NCBI GenBank assembly: GCA_029100605.1
Contig: JAQXPK010000015.1
Coordinates: 1 to 47,569, forward strand
Direction: 5' to 3'
DNA length: 47,569 nt
From: Bacillota bacterium
GTDB lineage: Bacteria; Bacillota; Clostridia; Oscillospirales; Oscillospiraceae
In this document: positions 23,851-31,960 of the stretch, in pieces
Position numbering within the stretch: position 1 is the first letter of the stretch
Layout of the letters: each line of letters begins with the position of its first letter
Position numbers and translations under genes: made by a program
The notes under the pieces: model-generated
The model's database searches: none
What the model was told of the DNA's origin: nothing
What the model saw: the letters and a program-made list of their open reading frames with translations, nothing else

Positions 23851-24759
23851 TTACATATCGTAAATTCCCATAATCAGAATGCCGGCAAAGGTGACGAGGA
23901 TGCAGGCGTAGTGCTTCCAGCTGAGCTTCTCCTTCAGGAACAGGCGGCTCCACAGGACGGAGACCATGCAGTAGGAGGCGATGATGGGAGCGGCGAGGGC
24001 GGATTCACCGCTGGCAAGGGCATAGATGTACGCCAGCTGTCCGGCGGTTTCAAAAATCGCGCCCACATACTTGGGCACCTCCAGTTTGGGGATCAGCTTC
24101 TGCTTCTTGATGACCACAGTATAGAAGAAGCACACAATGCCGGCAACGAGGAAGGTCAGTTCATAGGCGACGTTGGCGGAATCTTCGTTCAGGGTTTCCA
24201 GCACCAGATCGTCGGCGAAGGTCCCGGCGGCATCCAGGATACAGTAGGCGATGGGCAGCGCCAGGGCCAGCCAGGATTTGGCGTACTTGTAATTGGAAGC
24301 CTCCTGCCGGGCGGCGCGCAGGGTTTCGTCCTCATTTGCCTCCACAAAGCCCAGGCCGATGACACCGGCACAGGCCAGGAAGATGGCGATATACTGGGCG
24401 GGGGCCATTTTTTCAGCGGTGCCGCTTACAATCGCAATGATGGCGACCAGTGCGCCGCTGGCGTTGCAGATGGGCGAGGAGATGGACAGCTCAATGTAGC
24501 GAAGTCCCACATATCCCAGCGTCATGGAGCCGATGTACAGCAGGGACACCGGCAGATACGTCCAGATCACCTGCCAGGAGATTTCCACGCCCCCAACAAA
24601 AATCTCAAAGGCGGCGTGCAGGCCCATGACCACGCCCACAGCCATGACCATTTTGAACTGGCTGTACTTGTCGAAGGAATCCCGGCAGCCGATTTTCGAG
24701 AAGAAATCCGACCCCGACCAGCACAGCAGCGCGATAATGGAAAACCAAAACCAACTCAT
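23851..24759 (-). CDS. DMT-superfamily (EamA) transporter
   Basis: This 302-residue protein has ten predicted membrane segments in two EamA halves. The first ends around residue 140 and the second ends with the typical LFLKEKLSWKHYACILVTFAGILIM. Such transporters export amino acids or other metabolites; the substrate is unknown. It is the last gene of an operon with an AbrB-type regulator and a methionine-gamma-lyase-family enzyme, so export of an amino-acid-derived product or its substrate is plausible. AGAGG lies before the ATG. Confidence 0.88.
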   Translation of the reverse strand: MSWFWFSIIALLCWSGSDFFSKIGCRDSFDKYSQFKMVMAVGVVMGLHAAFEIFVGGVEISWQVIWTYLPVSLLYIGSMTLGYVGLRYIELSISSPICNASGALVAIIAIVSGTAEKMAPAQYIAIFLACAGVIGLGFVEANEDETLRAARQEASNYKYAKSWLALALPIAYCILDAAGTFADDLVLETLNEDSANVAYELTFLVAGIVCFFYTVVIKKQKLIPKLEVPKYVGAIFETAGQLAYIYALASGESALAAPIIASYCMVSVLWSRLFLKEKLSWKHYACILVTFAGILIMGIYDM

Positions 24760-24803
24760 GTTTCTTACCTCTTAACTTTCATTTTCAAACGAAAATACTG
24801 AAT

Positions 24804-26087
24804 TTACAGCTGCACAAGCCCCGCGTCAGCCATTTTCTGCAGGCTCATGAGAATGCCGATTTTCGCGTGGTTCCAGGTCAGTCCACCCTGGAAGTACACC
24901 GCGTAGGGCGGACGGATGGGGCCGTCGGCGGACAGTTCAATGGAGCTGCCCTGGACGAAGGCACCTGCCGCCATGATGACCTTGTCGTTGTAGCCGGGCA
25001 TATCGGAGGGGTAGGGGGTGGCAAAGGAATCCACCGGCGCCGCCGCCTGAATGCCCTTGCAGAAGGCGACCATGCCCGCCTCGCTGCCCAGCTCCACCGC
25101 CTGAATGATGTCGTGGCGGTCTTCGTCAGCGCCGGGTACGCACCGGAAGCCCAGGGGCTCATAGAGATTCGCGGCGAAAATCGCGCCCTTTTCCGCACTG
25201 GCCACCACCGTGGGCGCCAGGAAAAAGCCCTGGTAGAGGGCGGGCATCAGCCCCAGGTTCGCCCCCACCTCCTGCCCCAGACCCGGGGCGGAGAGCCGGT
25301 AGGCGCACCGCTCCACGCACACCTTTGTGCCCGCGATATAGCCGCCAATGGGCGCGAGACCCCCGCCGGGGTTCTTGATGAGGCTGCCCACGGTCATATC
25401 CGCGCCTACATCGGAAGGCTCGATGGTCTCAACAAATTCGCCGTAGCAGTTGTCCACCATCACAAGCACATCGGGCTTGACGCTCTTGCAAAAGGCAATC
25501 AGCTCACCGATCTGCTTGACGGAAAAGGTGGGGCGGGTGGCGTAGCCCTTGGAGCGCTGGATGGTAATCAGCTTAGTCTTTTCGTTGATGGCCTTGCGGA
25601 TGCTGTCATAGTCGAAGCTGCCGTCGGGCAGCAGATCCACCTGCCGGTAGCTGACGCCGTACTCCTTCAAAGAGCAGGGGCTTTCCCGGATGCCGATGAC
25701 CTCCTGCAAGGTATCGTAGGGCATCCCAACGGGGGACATTAGCTCGTCGCCGGGCAACAGGTTGGCGCTGAGGGCGACGGTGAGGGCGTGGGTGCCGCAG
25801 GTGATCTGGGGGCGCACCAGGGCGGCTTCGGTGTGGAACACGTCCGCGTAGACCCGCTCCAGGTTGTCCCGCCCGTAATCGTCGTAGCCGTAGCCGGTGG
25901 TGGCGGCGAAGCAGGCGGCGGAGACCCGGTTTTTCTGCATCGCCCACAGCACTTTCGCCTGGTTGTATTCCGCGATTTGATCAATGGCGGTAAAGCGGTC
26001 TTTCAGTTTCTCCAGCGCCCGCTCTCCGTAGGCGTATACCGCGGGGGAAATCCCCATGGTTTCATAAAGCTCCAGTAATTCGTCCAT
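24804..26087 (-). CDS. Methionine gamma-lyase family PLP protein (YnbB type)
   Basis: This 427-residue PLP-dependent protein belongs to the family once called aluminum resistance protein. Visible features are TCGTHALTVALSANLLPGDE (cofactor phosphate region), VMVDNCYGEFVE (Asp holding the pyridine nitrogen) and GSLIKNPGGGLAPIGGY with the Schiff-base lysine. The true reaction in most bacteria is uncertain; a role in sulfur amino acid breakdown is inferred from the name-giving family. ATG 26087 has GAGG 7 bases upstream. A TTG two codons earlier overlaps the AbrB gene stop. It is flanked by a regulator and a transporter gene. Confidence 0.88.
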   Translation of the reverse strand: MDELLELYETMGISPAVYAYGERALEKLKDRFTAIDQIAEYNQAKVLWAMQKNRVSAACFAATTGYGYDDYGRDNLERVYADVFHTEAALVRPQITCGTHALTVALSANLLPGDELMSPVGMPYDTLQEVIGIRESPCSLKEYGVSYRQVDLLPDGSFDYDSIRKAINEKTKLITIQRSKGYATRPTFSVKQIGELIAFCKSVKPDVLVMVDNCYGEFVETIEPSDVGADMTVGSLIKNPGGGLAPIGGYIAGTKVCVERCAYRLSAPGLGQEVGANLGLMPALYQGFFLAPTVVASAEKGAIFAANLYEPLGFRCVPGADEDRHDIIQAVELGSEAGMVAFCKGIQAAAPVDSFATPYPSDMPGYNDKVIMAAGAFVQGSSIELSADGPIRPPYAVYFQGGLTWNHAKIGILMSLQKMADAGLVQL

Positions 26088-26089
26088 AT

Positions 26090-26329
26090 TCAATCCTCTT
26101 TTTTCACATTGTTCAGAATTTCGTTGGCAAGATTGTTGAGCACCTCAGGACGGGACACGATCAGCCCCGTTTCCGCCTCGCCCAGGATCAGCAGGGTATC
26201 CCCTGGCTTGATGCCGAACAGCTCCCGGGCTTCCTTGGGAATGACGATTTGTCCCCGATCGCCCACCTTCGCGGTGCCGAAAACCCGCTGCTGGTTCATT
26301 TTTCCGAGAACGTGTTTGCCTCCGGGCAT
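26090..26329 (-). CDS. AbrB/SpoVT-type DNA-binding protein
   Basis: This 79-residue swapped-hairpin AbrB-domain protein has KVGDRGQIVIPKEARELFGIKPGDTLLIL as the DNA-binding core and a basic N-terminal arm. ATG 26329 is selected because GGAGG lies 7 bases before it; two earlier in-frame ATGs lack a site. It is the first gene of the operon with the PLP enzyme and DMT transporter, so it may regulate that operon. Its promoter is a perfect consensus nested in the upstream terminator. Confidence 0.85.
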   Translation of the reverse strand: MPGGKHVLGKMNQQRVFGTAKVGDRGQIVIPKEARELFGIKPGDTLLILGEAETGLIVSRPEVLNNLANEILNNVKKED

Positions 26330-26373
26330 GATACCGCCTCCAATCACACTTTTCATACTTTTCACACCAGCGG

Positions 26374-26402
26374 ATTATACAAAAATCCGTCCCGGTTGTC
26401 AA
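26374..26402 (-). promoter_or_regulatory. Consensus promoter nested in a terminator
   Basis: On the minus strand TTGACA (26397-26402), exactly 17 bases and TATAAT (26374-26379), both perfect. The -35 lies in the loop of the terminator hairpin at 26385-26415 and the descending hairpin arm fills the spacer. It drives the AbrB operon. Confidence 0.8.
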
Positions 26403-26415
26403 GACCGGGACGGGA
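26385..26415 (-). terminator. Terminator of the YugP-type peptidase gene
   Basis: CCGTCCCGGT/ACCGGGACGG, a 10-base perfect stem, is followed on the minus strand by ATTTTTG. It ends the transcript from 26448-27161 while housing the next operon's promoter. Confidence 0.8.
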
Positions 26416-26447
26416 AAAATTGGTGATTTCTACGATTGCTGCGGGAA

Positions 26448-27161
26448 TCAATCCCGGTTACTGCGTCTGCCAAAGATGGTCAGCAGCCGCAGAAGCTGGG
26501 CAAGGGACACGGCGGTGGCGGCGACATAGGTCAAAGCAGCGGCGGTAAGGGTTTTCCGCGCACCCTTTTGCTCGTCCTGCGTTAATAGACCATTTTCGTC
26601 AATGGCAGCGAGGGCACGATGGCTGGCGTTGAACTCAACCGGCAGAGTCACCAGCTGGAACACCAGGGAGAGGCCAAAGCAGGCGATGCCCAGATACACA
26701 AAGAAATAGGAAGCCTTTGCGGCGAAGGACAGCAGCAGGCCAATGAGAATCAGGGGCATAGCCAGCTTGGAGCCAAGGTTCGTGATGGGGATGATGGCGG
26801 CTCTCAGCTTGATGGGGGCGTAGCTCTGGGCGTACTGCACCGCGTGTCCCGCTTCGTGGCAGGCTACGCCAATGGCGGCGGTGGAGCTGTTGTTGTACAC
26901 CCCGTCGGACAGGCGGATGACGTTGGTTTTGGGGTCATAGTGGTCGGTGAGATTGCCGCCGACCCGCTCGATCCGCACGCCGTAGACGCCGTTGGCTGCC
27001 AGCACCCGCTGGGCGGCCTCCGCGCCGGTGATGCGCCGAACGGAATACTGCTTGGAATACTTGCGGAAGGTGGAATTGACATTGGCGCTGGCCCACAGGG
27101 AGAGCAGCACACAGGGAAGCACCAGGACGACATACGTCCAGTCGAAATAGTAGTAGGGCAT
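26448..27161 (-). CDS. YugP-type zinc metallopeptidase
   Basis: This 237-residue membrane protein of the neutral zinc metallopeptidase family (PF04298, Bacillus YugP) has the zinc motif HEAGH in VACHEAGHAVQYAQ (about residue 102). Membrane segments lie at the N-terminus, after the active site and near the C-terminus, giving four in all. LSDGVYNNSSTAAIGVA precedes the motif as usual. GGAGG lies before the ATG. Physiological substrates are unknown. It follows the TIGR04255 gene by 44 bases and may share its transcript. Confidence 0.9.
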   Translation of the reverse strand: MPYYYFDWTYVVLVLPCVLLSLWASANVNSTFRKYSKQYSVRRITGAEAAQRVLAANGVYGVRIERVGGNLTDHYDPKTNVIRLSDGVYNNSSTAAIGVACHEAGHAVQYAQSYAPIKLRAAIIPITNLGSKLAMPLILIGLLLSFAAKASYFFVYLGIACFGLSLVFQLVTLPVEFNASHRALAAIDENGLLTQDEQKGARKTLTAAALTYVAATAVSLAQLLRLLTIFGRRSNRD

Positions 27162-27205
27162 ATTGTTACCTCCAAAGATGAATTGGGCGGGATGAATTGG
27201 AGCGA

Positions 27206-27991
27206 TCAGCCGTTTTCCGGCTCCAAGGCCTCGTGGAGCCTGTCGGTGATGGCGTCCCGGAAAATGGCGTCTGCCTGAGCATGGAGGGTTTGCAGAGCGC
27301 CCACCGCCAGGTTTAGGGGCAGCTGACCGGGCATGTACAGATCCTGATCAAAGACGAATTTGACTTCCTTGTCCTCCTGCCCGTTTTTTTTCACCAGCCC
27401 CGGCCCGGCGTGGAGCTTGACCCGGCAGCCGCCCCGGATGGACATTTCCGCGTCCACGCTGCACCGGCTGGCGGCGGTTTCCGTGACATCCGGCTCCATC
27501 AGAGGCCCTAAGTAGCAGGGCGCGATTAACTCGGAGAAGGGAACGCCCTCCAGCTCCAGCTCCCGCCGGGAGATAAAATTCAGATACCGCAGTCCCACCC
27601 GCTCAAAATAGGCGGGCTTGTAGGTTTGGATGAAAGCGGCGAGAGGCTTATCCAGCTTTTGGGCGAAGGCCTCCCAGTCGGAATAGACTGAGCAGCTCAG
27701 GGAGATGAATTTGCTGGTCAGATTCACCCGCCAAACGCCGTCGGCGGTGGCAAACTGGTAGTTGACCGTCGCGGGCTGGTTTTGGAGGGTCATATTACCG
27801 GGGGCACCGGCGATTTTCGGTGCCGGCGTCTCCATTCGCTGGGAGAATTGGGGGAAGTCCCCCCGAATGGCCTCCTGAAAATCCACCGGCAGCTTGGCAC
27901 CGATGGCGAGGATTTCCGGGAACCGCAGCTGGCAGATCACCTCCGCCAACTGGGCGCGGCGGTAGCGGCAGCGGGGTTGGGTGGAAAACAT
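27206..27991 (-). CDS. TIGR04255 family protein
   Basis: This 261-residue soluble protein matches the TIGR04255 pattern: an early CQLRFPEI segment, a central VGLRYLNFI, and a C-terminal half ending in a helix-rich ALQTLHAQADAIFRDAI. The family is scattered across bacteria and its function is unknown. ATG 27991 (GAGG 7 bases upstream) is chosen over the ATG 6 bases earlier, which would have the site only one base away. A promoter lies about 160 bases upstream, so the leader runs through a repeat. Confidence 0.8.
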   Translation of the reverse strand: MFSTQPRCRYRRAQLAEVICQLRFPEILAIGAKLPVDFQEAIRGDFPQFSQRMETPAPKIAGAPGNMTLQNQPATVNYQFATADGVWRVNLTSKFISLSCSVYSDWEAFAQKLDKPLAAFIQTYKPAYFERVGLRYLNFISRRELELEGVPFSELIAPCYLGPLMEPDVTETAASRCSVDAEMSIRGGCRVKLHAGPGLVKKNGQEDKEVKFVFDQDLYMPGQLPLNLAVGALQTLHAQADAIFRDAITDRLHEALEPENG

Positions 27992-28059
27992 AGGCATTCC
28001 TCATTTTCTAAATCGATGTGCGCAGACGACAAGCCGGGGCGGGACGGAAAATGCGATTT

Positions 28060-28120
28060 CGCGCTCCAGGGCTTTCCCTTGAGGGAAGGCCTTGCCTGCG
28101 GCGCGGGAAACTGCAATTCG
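28060..28120. repeat. Short palindromic repeat related to 110-175
   Basis: AGGGCTTTCCC pairs with GGGAAGGCCTT around a TTGA loop, followed by GCGCGGGAAACTGCAATTCG. The tail and hairpin resemble 110-175, and the hairpin alone resembles 47346-47374. It lies in the leader of the TIGR04255 transcript. Confidence 0.5.
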
Positions 28121-28150
28121 TGTCATACCGGCGCTCGTGTATTTATTCTT

Positions 28151-28179
28151 ATTATATCCCAACCCGGAGAAAATGGCAA
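28151..28179 (-). promoter_or_regulatory. Promoter of the TIGR04255 gene
   Basis: On the minus strand TTGCCA (28174-28179), 17 bases and TATAAT (28151-28156). The predicted leader is about 155 bases and includes the 28060-28120 repeat. Confidence 0.65.
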
Positions 28180-28286
28180 GGCCGGGGGAAGGGGAGAGAC
28201 GTTAGTTTTTTGTAAACTTTTCCACCCCTCCGGCGAAAATCAGAAGGCAATGTTCACAATTTATTCATACTGACCGGGGCGAATGC

Positions 28287-28295
28287 TGATATACT
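28287..28295 (+). promoter_or_regulatory. Possible extended -10 for the AI-2E-family gene
   Basis: TGATATACT is an extended -10 without a good -35. It lies just left of the repeat copy at 28301-28372, so that repeat would be in the 5' untranslated leader. Confidence 0.4.
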
Positions 28296-28300
28296 TTTCC

Positions 28301-28372
28301 TAAGGCAGCACCGCACAATGGAAACTGCGGGCTTCGGCGGATCTATTCCCCCATTATGCGGTATTGCCCTGA
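28301..28372 (+). mobile_element. MITE-like repeat family A, copy 1 (deleted form)
   Basis: This 72-bp element begins AAGGCAGCACCGCACAATGG and ends CCATTATGCGGTATTGCCCT; the ends are imperfect inverted repeats. CTGCGGGCTTCGGCGGATCT inside matches copies 2 and 3, but about 90 central bases are missing. It encodes nothing. Confidence 0.8.
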
Positions 28373-28393
28373 TAGAATCCGGGGGTGAGAGAA

Positions 28394-29605
28394 ATGAAGG
28401 ATCCCTATAAGCGGCGGTATCTGTATCTCATGCTGTCGATTTTCGGCGGCATCGGGCTGAGCATCATCCTGTTTTTTGTGGTGTACCGGTTCCGGGGCGT
28501 GGGCGACGCCTTCCATCGCCTGGGCGACATTTTGGCACCGTTTATTTACGGCGGCGTGGTGGCCTACCTTCTGCGCCCGATGTGCAACGTCTATGAGCGC
28601 TTCCTTCGGCAGCACCTTCCCAAGAAGCTGCAAACGCTGGCGAACGGTCTGGCGGTCATGCTGAGCCTGCTTTCCGGCCTGCTGATTGTGTACGCGCTGA
28701 TTATCATGATTGCCCCCCAGCTTTTTGAGAGTATTCGCACCCTGTGGCTCAGTCTGCCCGGGAAGATCTCCCAGCTCTATGCCTGGGCGGTGGCAACCTT
28801 TGGAGAGAACGAGCGTCTGGTGTCCCTGTTCAATACCATCTACAACACGGTGAACACGGAGCTGCAGAACTGGACGAACAACACTCTGGAGCCTTACATC
28901 TCCAGCGTGGTGAGCATTGTCACCGGCGTGGGCACCAGCGTGTGGAAAATCCTGATGTTCCTGTATAATCTGCTGATCGGCCTGATTGTATCCGTGTATC
29001 TGCTGTCCAGCCGGAAGAAATTCGCCCGGCAAAGCGTACTTATTGTACGCAGTGTGCTCAAGCCCAAATGGGCGGAGGCGCTTCTGTCGGAGATTTCCTT
29101 TGTGGATCGGATGTTCGGTGGCTTTATTGATGCGAAGATCCTGGATTCCGCCATTATCGGCGTGCTGTGTTATCTGGGCTGCGTGATCTTCCGGTTCCCC
29201 AACGCCCTGCTGGTGTCCGCCATTGTGGGCATTACCAACATTATTCCCTTTTTTGGCCCCTTCATCGGCGCGGTGCCTTCCACGCTGCTGATCTTGATGG
29301 AGAGTCCCATCAAAGCCCTGTGGTTTCTGGTTTTCGTTCTGCTGCTGCAGCAGTTGGACGGCAATGTCATCGGCCCCAAGATTCTGGGCGATCGCACGGG
29401 TCTTTCCAGCTTCTGGGTGCTGTTCACCATCATTCTCTTTGGCGGGCTGTGGGGCATTGTGGGCATGGTCATCGGTGTGCCGCTGTTTGCGGTGATCTAC
29501 GACATCATCAAGAAGCTGGTTCGCCGGGGCCTGGACAAACAGAACCAGATCGAGGTCTGGGAGCAGTATAAGGCCGACTACCCGGATGAAGACGAAGGCG
29601 TGTAA
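28394..29605 (+). CDS. AI-2E family (PF01594) membrane transporter
   Basis: This 403-residue protein has about eight membrane segments: an N-terminal pair, the long extracytoplasmic stretch (about 120-200), and the C-terminal group with IVGITNIIPFFGPFIGAVPS and QQLDGNVIGPKILG, the most conserved part of the family. Members include TqsA/YdiK-type proteins and Na/H antiporters; the substrate cannot be read from sequence. ATG 28394 after GGGGGTGA is chosen over GTG 28385. It ends in a terminator followed by repeat A copy 2. Confidence 0.9.
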   Translation: MKDPYKRRYLYLMLSIFGGIGLSIILFFVVYRFRGVGDAFHRLGDILAPFIYGGVVAYLLRPMCNVYERFLRQHLPKKLQTLANGLAVMLSLLSGLLIVYALIIMIAPQLFESIRTLWLSLPGKISQLYAWAVATFGENERLVSLFNTIYNTVNTELQNWTNNTLEPYISSVVSIVTGVGTSVWKILMFLYNLLIGLIVSVYLLSSRKKFARQSVLIVRSVLKPKWAEALLSEISFVDRMFGGFIDAKILDSAIIGVLCYLGCVIFRFPNALLVSAIVGITNIIPFFGPFIGAVPSTLLILMESPIKALWFLVFVLLLQQLDGNVIGPKILGDRTGLSSFWVLFTIILFGGLWGIVGMVIGVPLFAVIYDIIKKLVRRGLDKQNQIEVWEQYKADYPDEDEGV

Positions 29606-29611
29606 GAATAT

Positions 29612-29645
29612 CGACCGCAGCAGTCATGCCGCGGTCGTTTTTCTT
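29612..29645 (+). terminator. Terminator of the AI-2E-family gene
   Basis: CGACCGC/GCGGTCG with a 12-base loop followed by TTTTTCTT, 7 bases after the stop. Confidence 0.75.
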
Positions 29646-29810
29646 GGGCGACACCGCACAGCGGGGGCTGCGGGCTTCGGCGGATCTAAAGCCCCAATCG
29701 CGCAGTATGAACAATGGGAAATACATCCAGTATTTCCGCATTTTCCATCCTTTCACTTGTGTCAAAAGCTCTCACCGAATCTTCTTGCCCTATTATGCGG
29801 TATTGCCCTT
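29644..29810 (+). mobile_element. MITE-like repeat family A, copy 2 (full length)
   Basis: This 167-bp non-coding element starts TTGGGCGACACCGCACAG and ends TTATGCGGTATTGCCCTT, with terminal inverted repeats of about 20 bases. It aligns along its whole length with copy 3 at 34046-34205 read on the opposite strand, including GGGCTTCGGCGGATCTAAAG and AATGGGAAATACATCCAG. The left end touches the preceding terminator. TT flanks both ends, a possible 2-bp duplication. Confidence 0.85.
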
Positions 29811-29828
29811 GTTTTTTCTCGCTAACAG

Positions 29829-29857
29829 TGGAAATCCCGGGTAAGCTATGATATACT
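29829..29857 (+). promoter_or_regulatory. Promoter of the PAP2-nrdG-dut operon
   Basis: TGGAAA (29829-29834), 17 bases and TATACT (29852-29857) with TGA before it, 26 bases upstream of the ATG. Confidence 0.6.
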
Positions 29858-29882
29858 GATCGAAACAGTTAGGAGGGCGACT

Positions 29883-30797
29883 ATGGGACTGCTATACTTA
29901 CTGGAAAAAATCCGTGTGCCTGTGCTCAACGAGTTCATGCTGCTGATCACCAGACTGGGGGAGGAGACGGCCTTTCTGGTGATCGCCCTGATCCTTTTCT
30001 GGTGCGTGGACAAACGCAGGGGCTACTATGTCATGGCGGTGGGTTTCCTCGGCACCATGGCGAACCAGTTTCTCAAACTCCTGTGCCGGATTCCAAGACC
30101 CTGGGTACTGGATGAGAACTTTACCATCCTGGAGGGGGCGCGGGCAGCCGCCACAGGCTACAGCTTCCCCAGCGGTCACAGCCAGACGGCGGTAGGGACC
30201 TTTGGCGGCATTGCCTGCACCACGAAAAACCGCTGGGTGCGCTATATCTGCATCGCCATGGCAGTGTTGGTTCCCCTGTCCCGGATGTATGTCGGCGTCC
30301 ACACGCCCTACGATGTGCTGGTGGGCGCGGGCATGGCTCTGATTCTGGTGTTTGCCCTGAAGCCCCTGGCGCAGGAACAGGGCGACAAGAGAATGAAGCC
30401 GGTGATTGCCGTCATGCTGGCAGCGGCGGTGATGCTCCTGCTGTACGTTCAGCTTTTCCCTTTCCCAGCGGACGTGGACGGGGAGAATCTGAATGCAGGG
30501 CTAAAAAACGCCTATACCATGCTGGGTTGCGTCACGGGTATTGCCGTGGTGTACCCCTGTGAGAAGAAATTTGTGAATTTTGAGACGAAAGCGGTTTGGT
30601 GGGCCCAGATTCTGAAGGCTCTTCTGGGGCTGGCTGCGGTTCTTCTGGTCAAAGAAGGCTTGCGCGCGCCGCTGGAGACACTGTTTGCCGGAGGAATGCT
30701 GGCGCGGGCGGTTCGGTATTTCCTGGTGGTGCTGACCGCTGGTTTGGCCTGGCCTGCCACATTCCGCTGGTTTTCCAAATTGGGAGGGAAACAATGA
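29883..30797 (+). CDS. PAP2-family membrane phosphatase
   Basis: This 304-residue integral membrane acid phosphatase has all three PAP2 motifs: KLLCRIPRP (about 60-68), FPSGHSQT (about 97-104) and SRMYVGVHTPYD (about 136-147), with the catalytic His residues in place. Substrates could be undecaprenyl diphosphate, phosphatidate or a similar lipid phosphate. A long hydrophobic C-terminal extension (about 165-304) carries four or more extra segments. GGAGGG lies before the ATG. The stop overlaps nrdG by four bases. Confidence 0.9.
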   Translation: MGLLYLLEKIRVPVLNEFMLLITRLGEETAFLVIALILFWCVDKRRGYYVMAVGFLGTMANQFLKLLCRIPRPWVLDENFTILEGARAAATGYSFPSGHSQTAVGTFGGIACTTKNRWVRYICIAMAVLVPLSRMYVGVHTPYDVLVGAGMALILVFALKPLAQEQGDKRMKPVIAVMLAAAVMLLLYVQLFPFPADVDGENLNAGLKNAYTMLGCVTGIAVVYPCEKKFVNFETKAVWWAQILKALLGLAAVLLVKEGLRAPLETLFAGGMLARAVRYFLVVLTAGLAWPATFRWFSKLGGKQ

Positions 30798-31333
30798 ACT
30801 ACGCGACCATCAAAAACTGTGACATTGCCAACGGCCCCGGGGTGCGGGTGAGCTTGTTCGTCTCCGGCTGTACGCACCATTGCCCTGGCTGCTTTAACCA
30901 GGTGGCCTGGGACTTTGCCTATGGCGAGCCATTTACCCAGAAGACCATCGACACCATTCTCGACATGCTGCGTCCCAGCTACATCCGGGGCCTGACCCTG
31001 CTGGGGGGCGAGCCTTTTGAACCGGAGAATCAGGGCGCGGTGGTGGAACTTCTGCGGCAGATCAAGAAGGAAATGCCGGAAAAGAGCATCTGGGCTTTCT
31101 CCGGCTACCTGTTTGAAAAGGACATTCTCTCCGGACGGCTGGGAGATACACGGGAGTATCTGAGCTATCTGGACGTGTTGGTGGACGGTCCCTTCATCGA
31201 GGCGAAGAAGAACCTCTCCCTGCGCTTCCGGGGATCGGAGAACCAGCGCCTGATCGACGTGCCCGCGTCCCTGGCGGCAGGAAAAACCATTCTCTGGCAG
31301 GACTGGCAGGGAGAAAAGAAAGGAATGGTGTGA
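30794..31333 (+). CDS. nrdG: Anaerobic ribonucleotide reductase activase
   Basis: This 179-residue radical-SAM protein creates the glycyl radical on NrdD. The iron-sulfur motif is CTHHCPGC (CX3CX2C, about residues 26-33), followed by LLGGEPFEP. ATG 30794 overlaps the PAP2 stop as ATGA, with GGGAGGG upstream; a much longer frame reaching back into PAP2 is ignored. nrdD is usually adjacent but is not here, so it must lie elsewhere. dut follows with another 4-base overlap, grouping deoxynucleotide functions. Confidence 0.93.
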   Translation: MNYATIKNCDIANGPGVRVSLFVSGCTHHCPGCFNQVAWDFAYGEPFTQKTIDTILDMLRPSYIRGLTLLGGEPFEPENQGAVVELLRQIKKEMPEKSIWAFSGYLFEKDILSGRLGDTREYLSYLDVLVDGPFIEAKKNLSLRFRGSENQRLIDVPASLAAGKTILWQDWQGEKKGMV

Positions 31334-31773
31334 CCGTGAAGCCCATCCATGTTAAGCGCCTCCGTCCGGGGGCAAAGCTGCCCACCTACGGCTCTGCCGA
31401 AGCAGCCGGAGCCGACCTGTATGCCTGCATCGCTGAGGCCGTCACCATCCAGCCCGGGGAAACGGCGTTCATTCCCACAGGCATCGCCCTGGAGGTGCCC
31501 GAGGGCTGCGCGGGATTGGTTTACGCCCGCAGCGGCATGGCCTGCAAGCGAGGACTGGCGCCCGCCAACAAGGTGGGTGTGGTGGACAGCGACTACCGGG
31601 GAGAGATCAACGTGGTGCTCTATAACCACGGAAGCACGCCCCAGACCGTGGAAAACGGGGAGCGGATTGCTCAGATGCTCATCACACCCGTGCTGCAACC
31701 GAATTATGAATTCGCGGAAGAACTGACGGACACGGTCAGAAACGCCGGTGGGTTTGGCTCCACCGGCAGATAA
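31330..31773 (+). CDS. dut: dUTP diphosphatase
   Basis: This 147-residue trimeric dUTPase hydrolyses dUTP to dUMP, keeping uracil out of DNA and feeding dTMP synthesis. All five motifs are visible: AGADLYA, ARSGMACKRGL, GVVDSDYRGEI with the catalytic Asp, GERIAQMLI and the C-terminal GGFGSTGR arm. The start is GTG 31330, overlapping the nrdG stop as GTGA; GTG 31336 is an alternative two codons later. Confidence 0.95.
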   Translation: MTVKPIHVKRLRPGAKLPTYGSAEAAGADLYACIAEAVTIQPGETAFIPTGIALEVPEGCAGLVYARSGMACKRGLAPANKVGVVDSDYRGEINVVLYNHGSTPQTVENGERIAQMLITPVLQPNYEFAEELTDTVRNAGGFGSTGR

Positions 31774-31777
31774 TGGA

Positions 31778-31822
31778 CGAGCCGCTGAACTTTCTGATCC
31801 GGCGCGTTGCAACGGCTTTTTG
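31778..31822 (+). terminator. Possible terminator after dut
   Basis: AGCCG and CGGCT flank a 35-base span with an inner CGTTG/CAACG palindrome, followed by TTTTTG. The structure is loose; it is called only because it follows the dut stop. Confidence 0.4.
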
Positions 31823-31960
31823 AAATTCGTCAGAAATCAATCGGGGATTCGATTCCCGTAGTGCACTGACAGACGAAGGAATTTTGCCTTGCTCCGTGCA
31901 CATTATATAAAATTCCCGTAAAGACTTTGTAAAATTTAATCTTATTTTGTCACTGTACTT

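Noticed and set aside
30596..31333. Long 245-residue frame for nrdG starting inside the PAP2 gene.
   Set aside because: The first 66 residues are the PAP2 gene read out of frame; NrdG proteins begin at the MNYATIKNCD segment.
31836..31860. GGGGATTCGATTCCC, which looks like a tRNA T-arm.
   Set aside because: No acceptor, D or anticodon arm can be placed upstream, and the loop is shifted from the canonical TTCRA position. At most a tRNA-end relic.
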